DNA of 27,257 nt from Cytophagaceae bacterium (GTDB lineage Bacteria > Bacteroidota > Bacteroidia > Cytophagales > Flexibacteraceae): positions 1 through 27,257 of the forward strand of contig CANHWS010000009.1 of the NCBI GenBank assembly GCA_947464365.1. Reading direction: 5' to 3'. The notes beneath the pieces are model-generated. The model was given only the letters and a program-made list of their open reading frames with translations. It made no database searches and was not told where the DNA came from. Made by a program: the position numbers and the translations under genes. The first letter of the stretch is position 1; each line of letters begins with the position of its first letter. This document shows positions 25,229 to 27,257 of this stretch, piece after piece.

Positions 25229-25263
25229 AACCCGCTTTACGATATCGTAGAGTGGGTTTTTTT
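25229..25263 (+). terminator. rho-independent terminator of tRNA-Asn
   Basis: AACCCGCTTTACGA (25229-25242) pairs with TCGTAGAGTGGGTT (25245-25258) using two wobble pairs and a minimal loop. A run of seven T (25257-25263) follows. Confidence 0.85.
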
Positions 25264-25298
25264 CTTGTCTTTTTGGGTGGGATTGGGTTTATTGCAGT

Positions 25299-25592
25299 AT
25301 GAAGCATTATAGCGATTATGTGGCCGAATTAGAAAAGGGCGATATTGAGGCAGCCTTTGATGCCATCAACCGTGGTGAGGAAATCATTGCCTCGAAGAAC
25401 CAGTCAACGGGCTACTCGGTGCTAGATAAACAGGGGAATAGACATCCGCCTAAAGAAGTCCTACGCATAGCGGTGAAAAAGCGTTTCAAGAAAGACTTTG
25501 CATACAAGGACAGAACCTTTGGTGGTAGCCCAACCAACAATGAGTTGATCAAACATGGCTTTAAGATCATTAATGTTGGGACGAGGAAATAG
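25299..25592 (+). CDS. small protein resembling the N-terminal domain of McrA-like restriction enzymes
   Basis: The 97-residue protein is compact and charged. Residues about 38-92 read YSVLDKQGNRHPPKEVLRIA, then RTFGGSPTNNELIKHGFKII. From memory this is the PPK...FxGG...TN..L...GF pattern of the N-terminal head domain of ScoMcrA-like and some McrBC-type modification-dependent restriction enzymes. There it precedes an SRA or HNH nuclease domain. No nuclease domain follows here, because the frame stops at 25590-25592, where the second tRNA-leader repeat begins. It is therefore either a stand-alone domain or the truncated start of such an enzyme. It has no obvious promoter and sits 35 bases after the tRNA terminator. 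The family call is by eye only. Confidence 0.6.
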   Translation: MKHYSDYVAELEKGDIEAAFDAINRGEEIIASKNQSTGYSVLDKQGNRHPPKEVLRIAVKKRFKKDFAYKDRTFGGSPTNNELIKHGFKIINVGTRK

Positions 25593-25654
25593 CTCCAAAG
25601 GCACAGCAGCGCATCTGCCGCACTTTTTTTAACTATTGCTTCAGTAGCTCAACT
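25590..25654 (+). repeat. second, degenerate copy of the tRNA-Asn leader and 5' end
   Basis: The copy begins with the stop codon of the preceding gene and matches 25101-25163. Its tRNA part (from 25638) keeps the acceptor and early D stem (GCTTCAGTAGCTCA), then loses the D loop and half the anticodon arm. A trailing GTTAACTAGGGG (25659-25670) resembles the anticodon region GTTAATCAGGGG. It cannot fold into a tRNA. Confidence 0.7.
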
Positions 25655-25800
25655 TGACGTTAACTAGGGGATGAGTTTTATGAACAAAGCTGCTGACTAT
25701 ATCAACAAGGAAGGTAAGAAACTAAGCGCAGAGTTTTAATTGAACCGTCAAGATTCAAACGCAACAGGCTAGCCTGATTCTAACTCTATTAGAGTATCTA

Positions 25801-25840
25801 TGGAAGAGACCAGTTGGGGTTCCCCGGCTGGTCTCTTCCA
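25801..25840 (+). other. 40-base near-perfect inverted repeat (stable hairpin)
   Basis: TGGAAGAGACCAG (25801-25813) pairs with CTGGTCTCTTCCA (25828-25840). The inner TTGGGG/CCCCGG continues the stem with two G-T wobbles, leaving almost no loop. A small palindrome ACTCTATTAGAGT lies just upstream (about 25783-25795). No T tract follows. It could be a terminator of the lost upstream gene, a recombination or mobile-element end, or a structured RNA. Confidence 0.6.
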
Positions 25841-25880
25841 CATTTATGGTGCAGGTTTGAGTTCCCATGCTAAAGTCTGA

Positions 25881-26159
25881 CTCCAAACCTCAGTTAAAGC
25901 AAGAGTCAATCTACATAACCTTCATCGTAATATGGACCTTGTCGTTCGGGATGCCTATGGCTGGCAGGATCTAGACCTCGGTCATGGTTTTCATGAGGTA
26001 GAATACTTGCCAGAAAATGATCGTGTCCGGTTTACCATCTCAGAAGCCGCCCGTGCTGTGGTGTAAGAGCGGTTGTTAGCCCTTAATCACCAGCGCAGAA
26101 AAGCAGAAGAGGAAGCCGGCCTCTGGAAACGTGATGAGTGGATGCTTCGGGAGGCGTAA
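25881..26159 (+). pseudogene. C-terminal remnant of an Eco57I-like restriction-modification methylase
   Basis: In one frame the region reads VNLHNLHRNMDLVVRDAYGW, then DLDLGHGFHEVEYLPENDRV, RFTISEAARAVV, stop, ERLLALNHQRRKAEEEAGL, to TAA 26157-26159. The blocks LH..MD..V..AYGW, RFTISE.AR and LLALNH.R..EE.AGL are the known C-terminal end of large Eco57I-type (type IIG-like) N6-adenine methylase/endonuclease proteins and related phage-defence methylases. The catalytic methylase, nuclease and most of the specificity region are absent. An in-frame TAA at 26064-26066 breaks what remains, and the frame is closed upstream by TGA 25878-25880. It is a decayed relic and part of the accessory region next to tRNA-Asn. 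Confidence 0.72.
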
Positions 26160-26175
26160 AAAAAATTGCCCAAAT

Positions 26176-26206
26176 TTTGATATTTAGGTAGATATACTTA
26201 GTATTG
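26176..26206 (+). promoter_or_regulatory. candidate promoter of the AT-rich membrane-protein gene
   Basis: TTTG (26176-26179), 19 bases, then TAGTATTG (26199-26206), one mismatch to the -7 consensus. It lies about 60 bases before the ATG at 26269. Confidence 0.5.
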
Positions 26207-26268
26207 GGTGCTGATTAAGAATACAGCATCCTATGCTCCTCTAACTACTTACGCCTTCAACTTCCGTT

Positions 26269-26919
26269 ATGAAAATTGTTTTCCGAGCCTTTTTTGCATT
26301 ATGCTCTACTTTAGTTGCTTATTACTGTGTGAAGACATGGCTTACTGAATGTAACACTTTTGGCGCTTTTTTGCTTGCTACTATTCCCTCACTTTTTGTA
26401 GTCCTAGCTGACTATGTTATTTTCTATAGCTTGTTGCCTAGATTGCAGGTTAAAAATCCATATATAAAAGTTAAGACAAAAAACAACCTAGTAGAGTACT
26501 CAATAAAAATCCCAGTCCAAAATCCAGGAAGGTACTCTGCACTCCAAGTAGAAATTGAGGCGTGCGTATTAGAACGAAATCAGGATAATCTCACCTATCA
26601 TCTTCAAGCTGACTTTAGTCGCTTTTTGATGATACCAGGGGCTATGATCGCTTTAGATAATATAAGAGTATTTGATTTTACCCAAATCGCACCACCCACG
26701 CTTCAGTATATTGATAACGTTGAAAAGGCAATTGGAGTGCTTAGGCAAGACAATAGTGTTTTAAGAGTTAGGCTTTACGGTACACACGCAATTTCTGGAT
26801 TGGGGCGGGGATATGAGTATCAGTTTAAGCTGACTGGCGATATATTTGTTCTAGAGAGTGGTCCAAAATATGATGTACTCAGCTTATTTAAAAAACCAAG
26901 CTTTAATTTCTTTGCTTGA
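26269..26919 (+). CDS. AT-rich membrane protein with two N-terminal helices, unknown function
   Basis: The 216-residue protein has two hydrophobic helices at about 4-24 and 31-56, then a soluble domain of about 160 residues rich in beta-strand-like segments (VEYSIKIPVQNPGRYSALQVEIEACVLER, VLRVRLYGTHAISGLGRGYEYQFKLTG). The C-terminal domain would lie in the cytoplasm or periplasm depending on topology. No family is recognised. Base composition and codon choice (many TTT, TTA, ATA codons) are clearly more AT-rich than in the rest of the window, which suggests recent acquisition. It has its own candidate promoter and lies among gene relics. An effector or immunity role in a defence island is possible but unsupported. 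Confidence 0.7.
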   Translation: MKIVFRAFFALCSTLVAYYCVKTWLTECNTFGAFLLATIPSLFVVLADYVIFYSLLPRLQVKNPYIKVKTKNNLVEYSIKIPVQNPGRYSALQVEIEACVLERNQDNLTYHLQADFSRFLMIPGAMIALDNIRVFDFTQIAPPTLQYIDNVEKAIGVLRQDNSVLRVRLYGTHAISGLGRGYEYQFKLTGDIFVLESGPKYDVLSLFKKPSFNFFA

Positions 26920-26926
26920 AGCCTAA

Positions 26927-27178
26927 CACACAGCCAAAGGTAAAATAGAAGTTTTTTTATCCTCCCAACACTTAGAGTACTTAACTTCATCCCTCATAGC
27001 CACGCTCCAACAACTCAAAGACGCTTTCCTTGCTGACTGGAACGATACTACTGCTCATGACTTTGGTGGGGCAGAAAAACTAACACTCCAAGCCAAGGTC
27101 CACAGCATGAAGTATGAAACAGAAGAGCACTGGCGAAAAGGCATCTCCGTAAACCTCAGCCAGTCTGAAGCAGCTTAA
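26927..27178 (+). pseudogene. start-less open frame, probable gene remnant
   Basis: After TAA 26924-26926 the frame stays open for 83 codons to TAA 27176-27178 and has protein-like content (SSLIATLQQLKDAFLADWND, FGGAEKLTLQAKVHSMKYETEEHWRKG). There is no ATG until Met about 24 codons before the end, so it looks like the tail of a lost gene. The family is not recognised. The 79 bases after it show nothing I can identify. Confidence 0.4.
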
Positions 27179-27257
27179 CCCACCTCTCAGCCTCAGCTAA
27201 AAGACACCTCCCTGCCCTCTCGTTTGCCCAAGTCCATAGGGGCATCCCTCAACTGGC

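Noticed and set aside
25671..25739. 22-codon frame (MSFMNKAADYINKEGKK...) after the tRNA fragment
   Set aside because: Too short and without recognisable signal, partner or conservation evidence. It may be the tail of a lost gene, but I cannot support it.
1..27257. CRISPR array or integrase/transposase genes
   Set aside because: No regularly spaced repeats and no recombinase motifs were found anywhere in the window.

Overview
The window is a stretch of a Bacteroidota chromosome. The evidence is a Rieske-like lipoprotein, tetratricopeptide (TPR) and PAS histidine kinases, a TonB/ExbB/ExbD/ExbD locus of the Bacteroidota layout, almost no Shine-Dalgarno sequences, and several sites matching the Bacteroidota housekeeping promoter (TTTG, 19-21 nt, TAnnTTTG). 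Most genes have mid-range base composition. The right end, and to a lesser degree the signalling operon, look more AT-rich. I cannot place it below phylum, though Saprospirales- or Chitinophagales-like lineages would fit.

Left part (1-8.5 kb): housekeeping metabolism. The end of the 2-oxoglutarate dehydrogenase E1 gene is followed by a large secreted EF-hand/dockerin-like protein, then the E2 gene (odhB) with two lipoyl domains. After a strong terminator and a decayed gene fragment come a BioF-type oxoamine synthase and a GNAT-like protein. On the other strand are a low-molecular-weight tyrosine phosphatase and a fructosamine-kinase-like protein, probably one operon. A tRNA-Leu(GAG) with its own promoter and terminator follows.

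Middle (8.9-18.6 kb), all on the minus strand: in transcription order exbB, exbD, exbD and tonB, then a compact four-gene phosphorelay operon, then a second tonB copy that is intact except for one nonsense codon, and a YD-repeat-like lipoprotein. The phosphorelay encodes a receiver-like/DHp-like protein without an ATPase domain, a single-domain receiver, a PAS-PAS-PAS hybridless histidine kinase, and a NarL/LuxR-type regulator. The DHp-like protein has an SHD motif but no kinase domain, so it may be a dedicated phosphotransfer protein. This is the most system-like observation in the window.

Right part (19.3-27.3 kb), plus strand: an MsbA-type ABC exporter, a TPR sensor histidine kinase, a Rieske-like lipoprotein in which both histidine ligands are replaced, a small lipoprotein and tRNA-Asn(GTT). 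Downstream of tRNA-Asn the sequence changes to a decayed accessory region. It holds a small protein like the N-terminal domain of McrA-type restriction enzymes, a second degenerate copy of the tRNA-Asn leader and 5' end, a large hairpin, the C-terminal remnant of an Eco57I-like restriction-modification methylase with an internal stop, an AT-rich two-helix membrane protein, and another start-less reading frame. It reads as the ruin of a defence or mobile island next to a tRNA gene.
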